From Microvelia longipes (taxonomy: Eukaryota; Arthropoda; Insecta; Hemiptera; Veliidae), in assembly GCA_018340805.1 (NCBI GenBank), contig JACMZG010001870.1, positions 15,383,324 through 15,447,323 on the forward strand: a DNA stretch of 64,000 bases, in the 5' to 3' direction. Shown here in pieces: positions 52,804 through 64,000 of this stretch. The translations under genes and the position numbers were made by a program. How positions within the stretch are numbered: position 1 is the first letter of the stretch; each line of letters opens with the position of its first letter. The notes beneath the pieces are model-generated. The model saw nothing but the letters and a program-made list of their open reading frames with translations. It was not told where the DNA came from and ran no database searches.

Positions 52804-54003
52804 CAGGGTGTTTCATAAAAGTGTCCACCAGAAAAGGAGGTGATAGTACTCCTCAAAAGGAACAAAAAATGTCCCATAATATAAACCCCGATCTCCAACC
52901 GTTTTCCTACAAGGTCAAATTTAATATTTCAAAAAAATATTTGGCCTCACATCATAAAATTGTTAATAGGGATTTAACTATTCAAGCTAGAAAGGCGAAA
53001 TTGGTATCATTAGAAAGCTGAGTAAATTTCCTAAAGGACAAACTACTAACTATGTCAAATATTTTGGAACTACTGCCCAAACTTTTGCATGAAACATGAT
53101 TTTTTAAAAAAAAATAATTTTAAGGAATTTTTGTAGTAGGGCATTAGAGGAAGTAAGAGATGAGCAAAAGTTCAGCCAAGATCGGAAAAAACTTCTCTTA
53201 TGACTGACCTTTAAGAAAATGTAAATATTTTCATACATTCAATAGTCAAAAATGTAAGCTATTGTTGCTAGAAGTTGCAAAAACTGATCATTTTTGTCGT
53301 ATAAAAGTGAAAATAATATGTTATTTTAATAAAGTATTTTATTTTTCGAAAATAATTTAATAATACGATTTTTATACTCTAGAAGGTAAAATAAACCTAT
53401 TTTATTCTTACACATTTTTCTCTAAAACCACTCTTTTCCCTTGCTTTTGAGATTTTTAATTATTTTATGTATACCATGTAATTAACATTGTAGACATATG
53501 CAAAAATGCCAAAAAATATCAGTTTTTGCAACTTCTAGGAAGAATGGCTTAAAATTTTGACTATTGAATGTATAAAAATATTTAATTTTTCTTAAAGGGC
53601 AATCATAAGAGAAGTTTTTTCCGTTCTTGGCTGAACTTTTGCTCATCTCTTACTTCCTCTAATGCCCTACTACAAAAATTCCTTAAAATTATTTTTTTTT
53701 AAAAAATCATGTTTCATGCAAAAGTTTGGGCAGTAGTTCCAAAATATTTGACATAGTTAGTAGTTTGTCCTTTAGGAAATTTACTCAGCTTTCTAATGAT
53801 ACCAATTTCGCCTTTCTAGCTTGAATAGTTAAATCCCTATTAACAATTTTATGATGTGAGGCCAAATATTTTTTTGAAATATTAAATTTGACCTTGTAGG
53901 AAAACGGTTGGAGATCGGGGTTTATATTATGGGACATTTTTTGTTCCTTTTGAGGAGTACTATCACCTCCTTTTCTGGTGGACACTTTATATGAAACACC
54001 CTG
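52804..54003. mobile_element. 1,200-bp near-palindromic TIR element
   Basis: Both ends read CAGGGTGTTTCATA inward and are flanked by TA (52802-52803 and 54004-54005), as for Tc1/mariner-type insertions. The arms, about 52804-53290 and 53518-54003, are nearly identical in reverse. A 201-bp stretch in each is identical at the translated level (66 residues). The loop is about 230 bp. No transposase is encoded, so this is a non-autonomous element. The arm frame (52821-53021 and its mirror at 53785-53985) starts at a GTG and is most likely incidental. Transcripts would fold into a hairpin of nearly 490 bp. Confidence 0.9.
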
Positions 54004-54030
54004 TATATAAGGGTATATATATATAATATA

Positions 54031-54185
54031 AGGGTGGTCCAGTTAAGAAGGACAAGACCTTTTTCTCGGAAACTATAACAGCTAGAAGGATGCGGTTTTC
54101 GGTGTTGGATTTAATGTAATAATGAGCAGACAAGAAAAAACCGTTTTTGGGCGCGCTTCGCGCCTGTCATTGAGTTGTTAATGCT
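54031..54185 (+). mobile_element. Solo end of the CAGGGTGGTCCAG foldback family
   Basis: Starts AGGGTGGTCCAGTTAAGAAG and matches the outer left end at 50263-50385, including GGATTTAATGTAAT and GGGCGCGCTTCGCGCCTGTC. It keeps about 45 bp (54050-54098) that the first copy lacks. The inverted arms are absent. Confidence 0.8.
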
Positions 54186-54768
54186 ATAGTTATACTTACT
54201 ATTAATGCTATAGAGTTGCTATACTTATTTTTAACCTAATTTTTTTTATTTTTGAAATCATATACATATTTTTGTGAATAAGAAAATATCTTCTATAAAT
54301 ACGTATATAAAATATATAAGTATTACTATAAATTATATTCAAAGTAAAATTCATAGGCATATAAAATATAAATGACATTAGCATATAGCCTTGTGCTATG
54401 TCAGGCCGAGTATTTTTAAACATTTTATTGCTACATTGAAATAGCTTGGTTAGGATTTAATTTGCACGGTACACTGCGCATACAAAACTGTGTAACTGTA
54501 AAACCAATAAAAGGATAGTTAACATGATTTTCGTTCGTTAAAATACAAGAAAATCAAGTGACCATTCTGGTCATTTTTCGCCACTTTATCTAATCCTGTA
54601 CAAACTAACTGGTCAAACCAGTTTTTCATATCTAAGACATTGGCATTGAGAGGGATATTCCCTCCTCTTCTATATTCTCAACTCTTATTATATTTATTAA
54701 TAATTATAAACACAAACTACATCCGCAAACATGTTGTTTAGTGTACTATTATCATTCAAATGTGAATA
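54186..54768. promoter_or_regulatory. Upstream region of the clip-domain protease
   Basis: AT-rich. By position it holds the promoter and 5' UTR. No TATA box or immune-response motif (such as a kappaB site) could be assigned with confidence. Confidence 0.3.
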
Positions 54769-57700
54769 ATGTTATATAAATTCTTGATTGTATCGTTTAT
54801 CTCAATCGTATATTCTCAAAGTTTAAATTTGCAAGAAAGTTAGTATATTATAATTTATTATTCAGGGTATTTTTTATAAGTTAATTATGTTTATAGTAAA
54901 TTAATTAATCGTTTATTGTAAATATATTTGCTTGTATTGAATTAGTTTAAAGTAAGTTCATTTATTAATAGTAAATTAGTTAATCGTTTATAGTAAGTTC
55001 ATTTGTTTGTAGTAAATTAGTTAATTGTATATAATAAGTTCATGAGTTTGTAGTAAATTAGTTAATCGATTATAGTAAGTTCATTTCTTTATAGAAAATT
55101 AGTTAATTGTATATAATTCATGATTTGAGTTTAGAGTTAACAGTTATATAAGGTATAGTAGTTATGAGCGTAGTTAGTTTGTTCATTTTATGTTTATCGT
55201 AGTAAATTAGTTAATCCTTTATAGTAAGTTTCGTTAGTTTGTAGTAAATTAGTTAATCGATTACAGTAAGTTCATTTGTTTAAAGTAAATTAGTTAATTG
55301 TTTATAGCAAGTTCATTTGTTTATCGTAAATTTCAATTGTTTTATAATTTTAACATACAGATTGACGTGATTACTTATTTCACTTTAGAAGATTTTCTTT
55401 TTAAAGGAAAATAAAACATTTTTTCGTTGTCTCAATGCAAATTTCCTTTCTATATTCTAATTCTTATTTTTATTAAACACGAGCAAGGATATACTAGACA
55501 TAGAATAGATTTATATCTTAAAACCAACGATAACGCATTAACAATCTCATTCAAAAGATAACGCATTGATATTCCTTTTGGTGATAAGAGTCTATTTAAA
55601 GTCTATAGATGTCCTTTACCAAAAAAGGGGTACCATTGTCCAACTTTAGGATTATTATAAGGAAGATGCATCTTATAGTTTGTTAGTTACTTGCTCTTTC
55701 TCCGATATTCTTTATTTACTCTTTTGATTGGAAAACGAATATAGTATAAAATTAACAGAGTAGGACATTTAAAGAAGCAGAGTGACATTTAAAGAGCAGT
55801 TCAAATCGACAAAGTGGGAAAGTAAAGAAACATTTTTAACTCCCAACGGAGAAAAAGTTATTTTTTGTCCATCGGGAAAGAAAAGTGCCTATTTACTCTA
55901 AAAAAACTAGTCATTAAATTGGGAGGCTATCTTTGGGATTATATCCTTTAAATCGTATAGGAGGGGATATTTTTCCATTTATTTATTTTTTTGTGAGCGG
56001 CATCCCCTAAGAATCCCTTTATAAGAACCGACCAAATTTAATTAAACTTCAGGGGCAACCTTCTTTTGGCTCAAAATTGGTTACAGGACTAATGGTTACA
56101 GCATTAAAATCAAGAAACCAAAAAAATGAATATAACAAAAATAAAATGACGTCAAAATGCTATTATCCCCTCGCAATAATTACCAACCTCGGCTACGCCT
56201 TGGAAGTTAATTGTTATAGGACCCTCGGGTTTGCCTCAAGAGTTAAATATATATATTCCTCAGCTTCGCCTCGGGAGTTAATAGGAAAATAATAGCTCTC
56301 TTTACTTTCATTTTGCATAAATAACTAATTTGTTTATATACAAATTAATTAATTAATTTGTATATAATTATATTATACAAATAATAATTTGTTTTAGATG
56401 ACTCATGCGGTGAAAATACTGACAGAGGACTATGTAAACAGCCGAATGACTGTAGCACGATCAGAGAAGCACTAAGGAAAGGTATTCGGCCGCCAGTATG
56501 TAGATATGGAAATTCGCCTCTAATCTGCTGCCCTTACAGCCTAGGCGACAGTGATAGCTCCAGTAGTATACATTCCATAACCCAGAGTATAAGCAATCAG
56601 CAAAAAGTGTCTACGGTTCCACCTCGTCGGAGAAACGGGCAAAAATCTATCAGTCAAATGAGTAGGTATATATTTAAATCAAGTTTATGACGTATCTATG
56701 ATATTTTTTAGTAAAAACATGTACTGTTCATATTGCTATTACTGCCTCGTTTATTTTACACTTAGGAGAGGAACTAGATTATATAATCTTGCGTCCTAAT
56801 CAGTGCGAAATATTAATATAGAAGATTTAATTTTTTATTTTTGTTAGAATGTGAAGAATATGGGGAATATGTTTACGAACTGGTGGACGTAGTTCCTTTG
56901 CCTGGTGCATCACAGGAACGCATAGCACACTGCGAATGGATTGCAGATGAACAGATTGTCGGAGGAGAGGACGCTAAACCCAAAGTTTATTTACACATGG
57001 TAATTACCAAATATTTATATCACTTACCAATAAGGAACGATTTCGCCTGCAAAATTAAAAGTGTTTCAATATTATTTAAACTAAAAGTAAGACTTTTACT
57101 TTAATTTTTGTGTAGTGTATAACTCTATACACAAGCTGGTGAGTTTTAATATTACTATATAGTATTTTTATTATTACTAATATTATTTACTTATTTGCTA
57201 TTTATTACTATTACAGTATTTTTATTATTACATCTATTATTTACTTATTTGCTATTTATTACTATAGTATTTTTTTATTACTACTATTATTTACTTAGTT
57301 CTATTTATACTATTATAGTATTTTTATTATTATTACTATTATTTACTTATTTATTATTACTATTATATATTTTTATTTACTAATATTATTTACTGAGGCT
57401 ATTTATTACTATTATAGTATTTTTATTATTTTTTTTTTTTTTAAACAAGTTCTTTATTGGCAAAAAGAATACAATATTTTTTTGTGTATACCGGAGCCAT
57501 ATTATATTTATTGATTAGGTAATTTGTGCCTCTTTATTTATTTATTTATTTGTTATTTGTGGTATAAATTTTGATTATTTTTTGGGGTGTGAGGGGGTTT
57601 GTTTGGGGCAAGGATAATTCTATAGTTTTTGGTTTGGGTATTTATTTTTTATTTATTTGTTTATTTTTTTTTTTTTTGGGGGGATTGTCAAAAGGTATTT

Positions 57701-60700
57701 TTGGTGGTGGGCCTTTGAATAGGATTATATTGTATAGGTAGTTTGCAGGAGTTTCAAAAAGGTTGCCTATGCAGTCTGTGGACTGACTTTTAATGATTCA
57801 ACCTGGCATTCGCCTGTAAAATTGAGGGAAACCACAGAAAAACCTCAATCAGGTTGATCGGACACGCGGGTCCTGGGTGTAAAGGTTATGTTATTATTTT
57901 TTACGTTTGGGGGTTTAACTGTTAAGGTTTGGTCTCTAGATTTTTTTTTTTTTTGAGGCTAAGGGGAATAGTTATTTTATTTACGAATTTGAGTGTATTA
58001 TTATATTTTTTAATTTTGAGAAGAGCAGAGTCTTGATTTTTTCAGTATTGTCTTGGATATCTTGAAGTTTGACATCTTGATATAATTTTGTCCGTTCTGT
58101 CTTGTATTTTGTGCAGTCTAGTAGGATGTTGTTCTACTGTTTCGTCTATTGTCGGGCAGGAGTGGCATGCTGGGGAGTCGCTTAACCCAATCTTGTAGTG
58201 ATATTGAATGCATCTGGCATGTTGACTTCTTAATCTGTTTATGCAGACAATATCTCTTCTTGACAGTCTCGATTTCCGAACCAAGTTTAGCGGGAACTAT
58301 TGATGATTTCTTTAAAAATTTTCCCCTTTCCTGGTTCTTCGTTGAGTTTGGTGTTCCAGTCTTCTAGCATTTTCTTTTTTGATACTGATATAAGATCACT
58401 TGCTGGTATTTTATAGCTCGATGATCTTGTTGGATTTTTTGCAAGGAGATCAGCTTGTTCATTTCCCTGGACTCCAGAGTGTGATTTTACCCATATAAAG
58501 TCTATTTGTTTGTACTGTTTGGTCAGTTCGTTTATTTCTTGTAGGATATGCATATATATGTGATCCATTTTGGAAGTGAGTGAAATGTTGGATAGTTTTG
58601 TAAGTATTCCTTGGTTGTCGCAAGCAATAGTGTATTTGTTTGAGTATTTTGTAATGTTTTTATATATGTAAGAGATTGTAAGATTCCTAAGCTTTCTAAT
58701 GTAAATATGTTAGTGTACTGTGGGCATGAAAAACTTTGACCAATTTTTAGTTGTAAGTCATAATATGAGTAACCAGTTTTGTCTTGTTGTTTTGATCCGT
58801 CGGTAAATATTAAGTAGGTGGGTTGTGGATGTATGTTGTATAGTTGTTCATGGAAAATTATGTTGTTGTACGGATAAGTGAGTTTTGGTATGTTTATTGC
58901 TATTGTTTGGTAGATGTCTTCAAAAGATATTTGATAGATTGGGAGTAATTTATGTTGGTATATACTTTGGTTGAGATGAGGCTGTAATAGTTTGTAGCTA
59001 TTTATATGTAATGGAGGTGTTTTATGTCGCCAGTATCGATGATTATTATTTATTTGTTGTTTAAATTGACAATGTTGTTAGTAAAGGAGATTGTTGAGAG
59101 TATAATTTGATGAAGTGTTTGTCAGTCAGATATTGTCTTCGTATGTTAAGTGGTGGTTCTGAGCATTCAGTATGTATTATTGTTATTGGTGTGGATTTAA
59201 GATATCCCATACATAATCTTAAAGCTCTGTATTGTAAACGGTCTAGTTTTGTAAGTAAGTATTGTTTGGCATTACCGTAAATGGGGGAGGCAAAGTCTAT
59301 GCATGCCCGTATTGTTGCCCTATTAAAATGTAATAAGAGTTTTTGGGTCACATCCCCATGCTTTATTGCTGACCATTTTTCATGATGTTAAGGTATTTTC
59401 ACATTTTGAGACTACTGTTTTATATGGTCTTTCCATGTCAGTTTTTGATCAAGGTAAAGTCCTAGAAATCTAACAGTTCTTTTTCTTTTTATTCTTATGT
59501 TGTCAAAAAGAATCTCGTCATCAAGAAGGAAATTGTTACGTCTTGTAAAGATGCAACATTCAGATTTGTCTTGGGATAGTTCTAATCCAGTAATTTTGTC
59601 CATTCTTGTATTTGTTTTAGGGTGTTAGTTAGGTCAGTTATCATGTCATTTATTTTTGTTGTTTATAGTATATATAAGTATGTTCGTCAGCAAATTGAAG
59701 TATTTTTACAGGAGGGTTATAATTTGTTCTAAGTCAAAGGTATGTATTAAGTATAAAAGTGGCTTAAGATGGCCCTTGAGGGACACCTCGTTTGTGAGTC
59801 TACGTCCGACTATTTGACCGTTAATCGAAAAGAAGGATTCGGTCAGATTAATTTAATTGATAAAGTTTGCAGTTTTGTTTTTGGTATGTCTAGTCGTAAA
59901 GTTTGTGGTAAAGTATAGTTAAATCTACGTTGTCATTAAGCTCCGGTGATGTCTATAGAGAGGAATACTGATTTTTTTTTGAGTAAATGCACTATGTATG
60001 TCATTTGTTAGTTGTGTTTGACTTTCTAGGGTTGATTTATTTCTTTGAAGCCCTTCTGTGAAAAAGGCAGTTTGTTATTAGATTCAACCACCATTCTAAT
60101 CATTTTTTAGTAATCTTTTCAAATGTCTTCAGCATGCAAGATGAATAAAGATATTGGTCTATAGTTTGAAGCTATGTCAACAGTTTTTCCTGGTTTTTTT
60201 TATTGGGAGTATTATGTATGTGCGCCATGAGTCAGGGATTTTGTTTGAGAAGTCCAAATATTATTAAATATATTTTAAAAGAATTTGTTTTGATATTGTT
60301 GGTTAAGTGATTTATCATGTCATAGTGTATATTATCAAAGCCGGGAGCAGTATTACTGTGCTTTATTCAGCATTTAATTTCATTGATTGTAAAAGTTTCG
60401 GTCAGTATGTGATTATTATTGGTTGGGATAAGGGTGAGTTATGTTGTAACTGAGGGAGGGGCAAGTTTGTCCAAAAGTCTTCGAGCATGGTCCTATATTA
60501 GTATGGGAGTTATTAATTTCAGTTTTGTTTATTTTCTAAAAGATTTCCAAACAGAGGATGGGGAATTTTTTGTAAAGTTTAAGCTGTCACAATATTTTTT
60601 CCACCACTTTTTTTGTTACGTTTTAATGTTCGTCTAAATTTAGCATTTGCTCTTTTGAAACTAATAAAAGTTTGAAGTTAGGGTTAGTATTGTAATTTTG

Positions 60701-63700
60701 GTAAGCATTTTAACGATCGTTTTTAGTTTGTTCACAACTAGAGTCCCACCAATGAATTAAATTAGGGTACGGAATTGAAGTAATTTTACGTTTCTTTATT
60801 TCAGGGATAGATTTTTGCATGCGTCGTAATGTCTTGTATAAATTCATCGTAAGTTGGTTGGACGTGGTTATCTAATACTTTTTGTGTCAAAGTTAGTAAA
60901 GTGTCATGGTATTCTGTCCAGTTAGCTTTATCAATATTTCCAGCGTCTTGCTGGATACGGGTATAGTTTAGGTATATTAAAGGAGTTGTTTCAATTATTA
61001 TAGGAGGTGGTTGGAACATGAGGGTCGTCTAAAATTGTCCATGTAAAGTCCGTTGCAATAGTGTTAGAAGCTAGAGAAGGTCAATTACAGAGTTAGTTTT
61101 TTGATTTATTTTGGGTATTAGGGTTGGTTGTGATTGTTAAGAACAATTGTATTGGTATCTTCAATTGCTGTCAGTAATTGGTCTCCTTTTAAGTCACTAT
61201 AAGTACATCCCCATGCGTGTGATGGCTGGTTAAAGTCTCCTAATATTAGGTATTGGGGTGGTTAAAGAGTTGAATAAATTAAGCCATTGGTTTGTCGTTA
61301 TTTTATTTGTTGGTGGGTTGTTATATGAAATTATATTTAATGTTGAGTGTTTATATGTTATTTGTATTCCTATAATGTCTGTGTGTATGTGTGGTAGGTT
61401 ATGGAGTGGTTTGTACTGTATATTTAGATTTAATTAATATGCGACTCCACCACCCTTTCTGTCGTCTTGTCTGTTAAAAGATATAAAATTATATCCTTTA
61501 AAGGTGATATTAGTTGTTTGTCAAACCCATGTCTCAGAAAGACATGCTATGTCTATATTGGATGTGAATAAGAGGTGTCAGAGAATGTTTTTTGTTATTT
61601 GCTGACCTAATGTTCCACTGCAGTATCCTGAATGCTCGCAAGTTAACTTGCGAGCATTCAAGACACTACAGTGGTTGCTTGTCTTGTTAAGAGGCCAAGA
61701 CATGTTATGGTGAGTTGAGTTTAGAATGTATTAAGTTTTTTATAGTATTGTCGTCTATGTGAGTTTGTGTAATGTTTGTGTGTAATTGTAAATATTTTTT
61801 GTTACTTCAGTTATAATGTTTATTATGTGTTTTGATTAATGTCAATTATATAGTTTTCAGTAGGAGTCATGGTTTATAGGGATTTGACTGTATCAGTCCT
61901 CCCGGTGTTTGTTTGGGGTTTATAGGGGTTTGTATATATAGTTTATTGTCGGGGCTATATGATAAGTTTTTGGTGCTTAGGATTATTTTTGGGGATTGGT
62001 AAGGTTGTATTTGATATTTGCGTGATTCAGTTATTATGGTTAGGTTGGGAATAGTTTCGGTTGGTTCAGATTGAAGGACTGTTGCATATGTTTTGTTACT
62101 AATTTTTAATTTTGCTTCGCCGAAAGATATATTATTTGTATCATAGTTTTCTTTATGCTTTTTTGTATTTTAAAATTCGGGACAGTCTTTTAGTTGTTGT
62201 CTTATGTCCTTGTTTACAGTGAATACATATGGGGAAGTTATTTTAGGACATTGTTGTATCTCGTTTTTATCATTTATTCCATGAGTTGAAGGGTTTAACC
62301 CGCATGTTTCACAGCGGGTAGAACCTTTGCAATCAATTTCTCTATGTCCAAATCGGAGACAATTTTGACACTGTATTACTCGGGGAATGTACGGTTCAAT
62401 TGGGCATCTCACAAGTGTAGATAAGCGTAAGGTGGTAATGATTGGCCTCTAACAGTTATAAATATTTGATTGTGTGGGGATAAAATTTTGGTGTATTGTT
62501 GTCATCACTTTTCTTGTTATTCGTTTAACGTTAATTAGTTTTATATTTGTATTCTGAAAATTCATATTTGTGTAAAATTCTGATTCTGTTAAGGATTGCT
62601 CAATTCCCCGAACAACCCCTTTTTGTAGATTATGATTTTGGTATGCATGTGTTATAATTTCATTTAGTGTTTGGGAAGTTAGGAGTTTGTTTGCATTAAT
62701 TCTATTATTAAGTGTTATTTTTATTTTGTTCACAGAAATACTGGTTATTTGAGTAATTTCGTTGTTTTTAAATCCTAAGGTTTCAGTAATAGTTTACCTA
62801 TCGTCATGGTGGAGTCTTGATATTCCTTTATTATTAGAATTTGTATTTTTGTGTTGTATTATAACATGGTATGGTCCCATGTCATGTGTGTCATATTGTT
62901 CTGGTGTATTTGGCATGTCCGTCATAGTAAGTTGATTGGTCTCCATTACCTCGTTTGGTCCTCCGCTGTTTCTTTCATTTTTTTATTATTTCTTTTTGTT
63001 CTTCTTGACTTCTTCTTCTTGGTGCTGTCTTCTAGAACTCTTTAAATATTTTTTTTTCTTTAGTAGATTTAGGGCGGTTTTCTTCTCTTTTTTTTTTTAA
63101 TTTATTTTTTACGCTGTCACTGCTGTCAAGCGTAAATATTTTTATTATTACTACTATTATTTTTATTTATTTGAAATTTATTGCTATTATATTATTTTTA
63201 TTATTACTGCTATTATTTACTTATTTGCTATTTATTATGACTGAAACATGGAAAGCAGTATTACATCTATCTATGACTATTGGCAAAGATTATAGTAATA
63301 AAACGTCAGAGGTCACATGGCATTCTTTTTATGGCTGATATATCTCCATCGCATGAGGTCTTGATAAAGACTGCTCCGCGAAAGGGAAATCTATTATTTT
63401 TAAATCTTTATTTGTTATTTTTTTATTCTGACAATTTATAAATTATTTAAATAAAAAAAAATCGGGTACAAAGTACCTCGGAACTTTATATAAATCGTTA
63501 AATTTACCCTGCAAGACGTCTTTGGACTTGCTTCGCTCGTCGTTAGATATAAAATACATATGTTTCATTTTCAGCAGTCATCCATCCAGGCACTGAACAC
63601 CCTCAATCCAACTTTTATGATCCAACAAAAATCATAGATCTATTTGTCTTATTGAAAAGAAACTTGGTGTACTTATTTATTTCGTAAAGGTATGCTCTTG

Positions 63701-64000
63701 CACCGAATTTCAATTCAATTAGATTGTTTTCTGACTTTTTTACAATTTTTTATAAAACATATACAAGTCATCTGATAAAAATGGAACAAATGCTGATAAT
63801 AGGATGACACTTGGCAATATTTTTCCGCGTTTTATGATTTTTCGAAATTGTTGATGATTCACTATTACAGGTTAATAAAGTATATTTTGTTTTAAATATT
63901 TATTTTTAAGGCTTTAATAGGATATGGAGAGGACAAAGACTGGCAATGCGGAGGTAGTTTAATAAGTGAGAGATTCGTGCTTAGCGCAGCACATTGTAAC
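54769..64000 (+). CDS. Clip-domain serine protease (5' part; continues past window)
   Basis: A secreted zymogen of the type used in insect haemolymph cascades (Toll activation, melanisation, clotting). Exons 54769-54838, 56398-56661, 56848-56999 and 63911-64000 join in phase, giving 192 residues so far. Residues 1-16 ([16 protein letters not shown]) form a signal peptide. The clip domain has all six cysteines: C27, C36, C42, C58 and the pair C67-C68. A linker follows, then [11 protein letters not shown] (112-122). The catalytic domain starts at IVGGEDA (148), and exon 4 gives [17 protein letters not shown] with catalytic His190. The residue before the IVGG cleavage point is Gln147, not Arg/Lys. 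C140 is the likely inter-chain cysteine. Catalytic Asp and Ser lie beyond 64000. Exon 1 is inferred from phase and signal sequence and is the least certain part. Confidence 0.88.
54890..55350. repeat. About 41-bp degenerate minisatellite
   Basis: Repeating AGTAAATTAGTTAATCGTTT followed by ATAGTAAGTTCATTTGTTTGT, about 10 diverged copies, in intron 1 of the protease. Confidence 0.85.
55351..56397. other. Protease intron 1, remainder
   Basis: Three copies of a GC-richer motif of about 23 bp (CTCGGCTACGCCTTGGAAGT and variants) lie at 56190-56281. An ATTAATTAATT palindrome lies close to the exon 2 acceptor. No gene is recognised. Confidence 0.45.
57130..57430. repeat. About 52-bp A/T minisatellite, left part
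   Basis: Units of roughly 51-54 bp contain GCTATTTATTACTATTA, AGTATTTTTATTATTAC and TATTATTTACTTATT. The same unit resumes at 63137, beyond the LINE. Confidence 0.85.
57431..63136 (-). mobile_element. Full-length, inactivated I-clade LINE (gag, EN, RT, RNase H)
   Basis: Read on the minus strand from 63136. A gag-like ORF (62733-62170, broken) has a CCHC knuckle [14 protein letters not shown]. An AP-type endonuclease follows (KGGGVAY near 61445, [15 protein letters not shown] near 61215). The RT has SNYRPISL near 60140, a degenerate GVPQGS block near 59790, FADE for the catalytic FADD near 59680, and a thumb at 59603-59061. RNase H (58830-58287) has FTDGSK, a Glu in LESLGI and [16 protein letters not shown] tail with CHSC follows, and a poly(A) tract (T-run 57431-57442). 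TATTTTTATTATT flanks both sides (57418-57430; 63137-63149). Frameshifts and stops make it non-functional. RNase H with gag and APE favours the I group over Jockey/CR1. Confidence 0.85.
63137..63240. repeat. About 52-bp A/T minisatellite, right part
   Basis: Continues the units seen at 57130-57430, ending TATTTACTTATTTGCTATTT. Confidence 0.8.
63455..63830 (+). repeat. Dispersed repeat family A, copy near window end
   Basis: Matches 40280-40760 and 3155-3320. Blocks include AATCGGGTACAAAGTACCTC, TTATGATCCAACAAAAATCA, CAAGTCATCTGATAAAAATG and CAAATGCTGATAATAGGATG. Lies in protease intron 3, 80 bp before exon 4. Confidence 0.65.

Noticed and set aside
56398..56470. ATG at the clip exon start as initiator
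   Set aside because: That frame ends quickly. The clip-domain frame is offset and needs one base from an upstream exon.
56752..56847. Alternative longer start of protease exon 3 at an earlier AG
   Set aside because: It is in frame with a different donor, but it would add a phenylalanine/leucine-rich stretch translated from the polypyrimidine tract.
58149..58367. Plus-strand 72-codon frame
   Set aside because: Antisense to the LINE RNase H tail, with no protein features.

Overview
The window is about 70 percent A+T, with introns, TA and TG microsatellites, minisatellites, tRNA-derived SINEs, I-clade and CR1/Jockey-like LINE debris, a Penelope-like fragment and several long inverted-repeat elements. 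The proteins are animal, and the clip-domain serine protease points to an arthropod, most likely an insect. A hemipteran would fit but cannot be proven from the sequence alone.

Five protein genes can be rebuilt exon by exon. Rab8 (minus, 4 exons, 13519-22732) and the NF45 homologue ILF2 (plus, 8 exons, 25771-36721) are divergent, about 3 kb apart. Beta-sarcoglycan (minus, 2 exons, 41849-44672) and proteasome subunit alpha-2 (plus, 6 exons, 45205-49292) are divergent, only 532 bp apart, and may share a promoter region. A clip-domain serine protease (plus, 54769 to beyond the window end) has four visible exons: signal peptide, clip domain, activation site and catalytic His. The other exons lie past 64000. 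The genes serve unrelated functions (membrane traffic, RNA binding, muscle membrane complex, protein degradation, extracellular proteolytic cascade), so there is no operon-like logic.

Region by region: 1-13.5 kb has no gene but holds a SINE with a 16-bp target duplication, a 62-bp minisatellite and a decayed LINE reverse transcriptase. 13.5-22.7 kb is Rab8, whose introns carry repeats. 22.7-25.8 kb holds a 610-bp TIR element and a LINE tail. 25.8-36.7 kb is ILF2, with a 69-bp hairpin-bearing tandem array against one splice acceptor, a SINE and a coding-like inverted duplication in its introns. 36.7-41.8 kb is intergenic with palindromic duplications. 41.8-49.3 kb is the SGCB/PSMA2 pair. 49.3-54.2 kb is a nest of inverted-repeat transposons and RT fragments. 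54.8-64 kb is the protease, whose third intron contains a full-length but dead I-type LINE on the opposite strand, inserted inside a minisatellite.

The items most worth a second look are: a protease activation site with Gln where Arg/Lys is usual; the repeat array in ILF2 intron 4; a 1,200-bp near-palindromic element; and two loci where short open coding-like segments are duplicated in inverted orientation.
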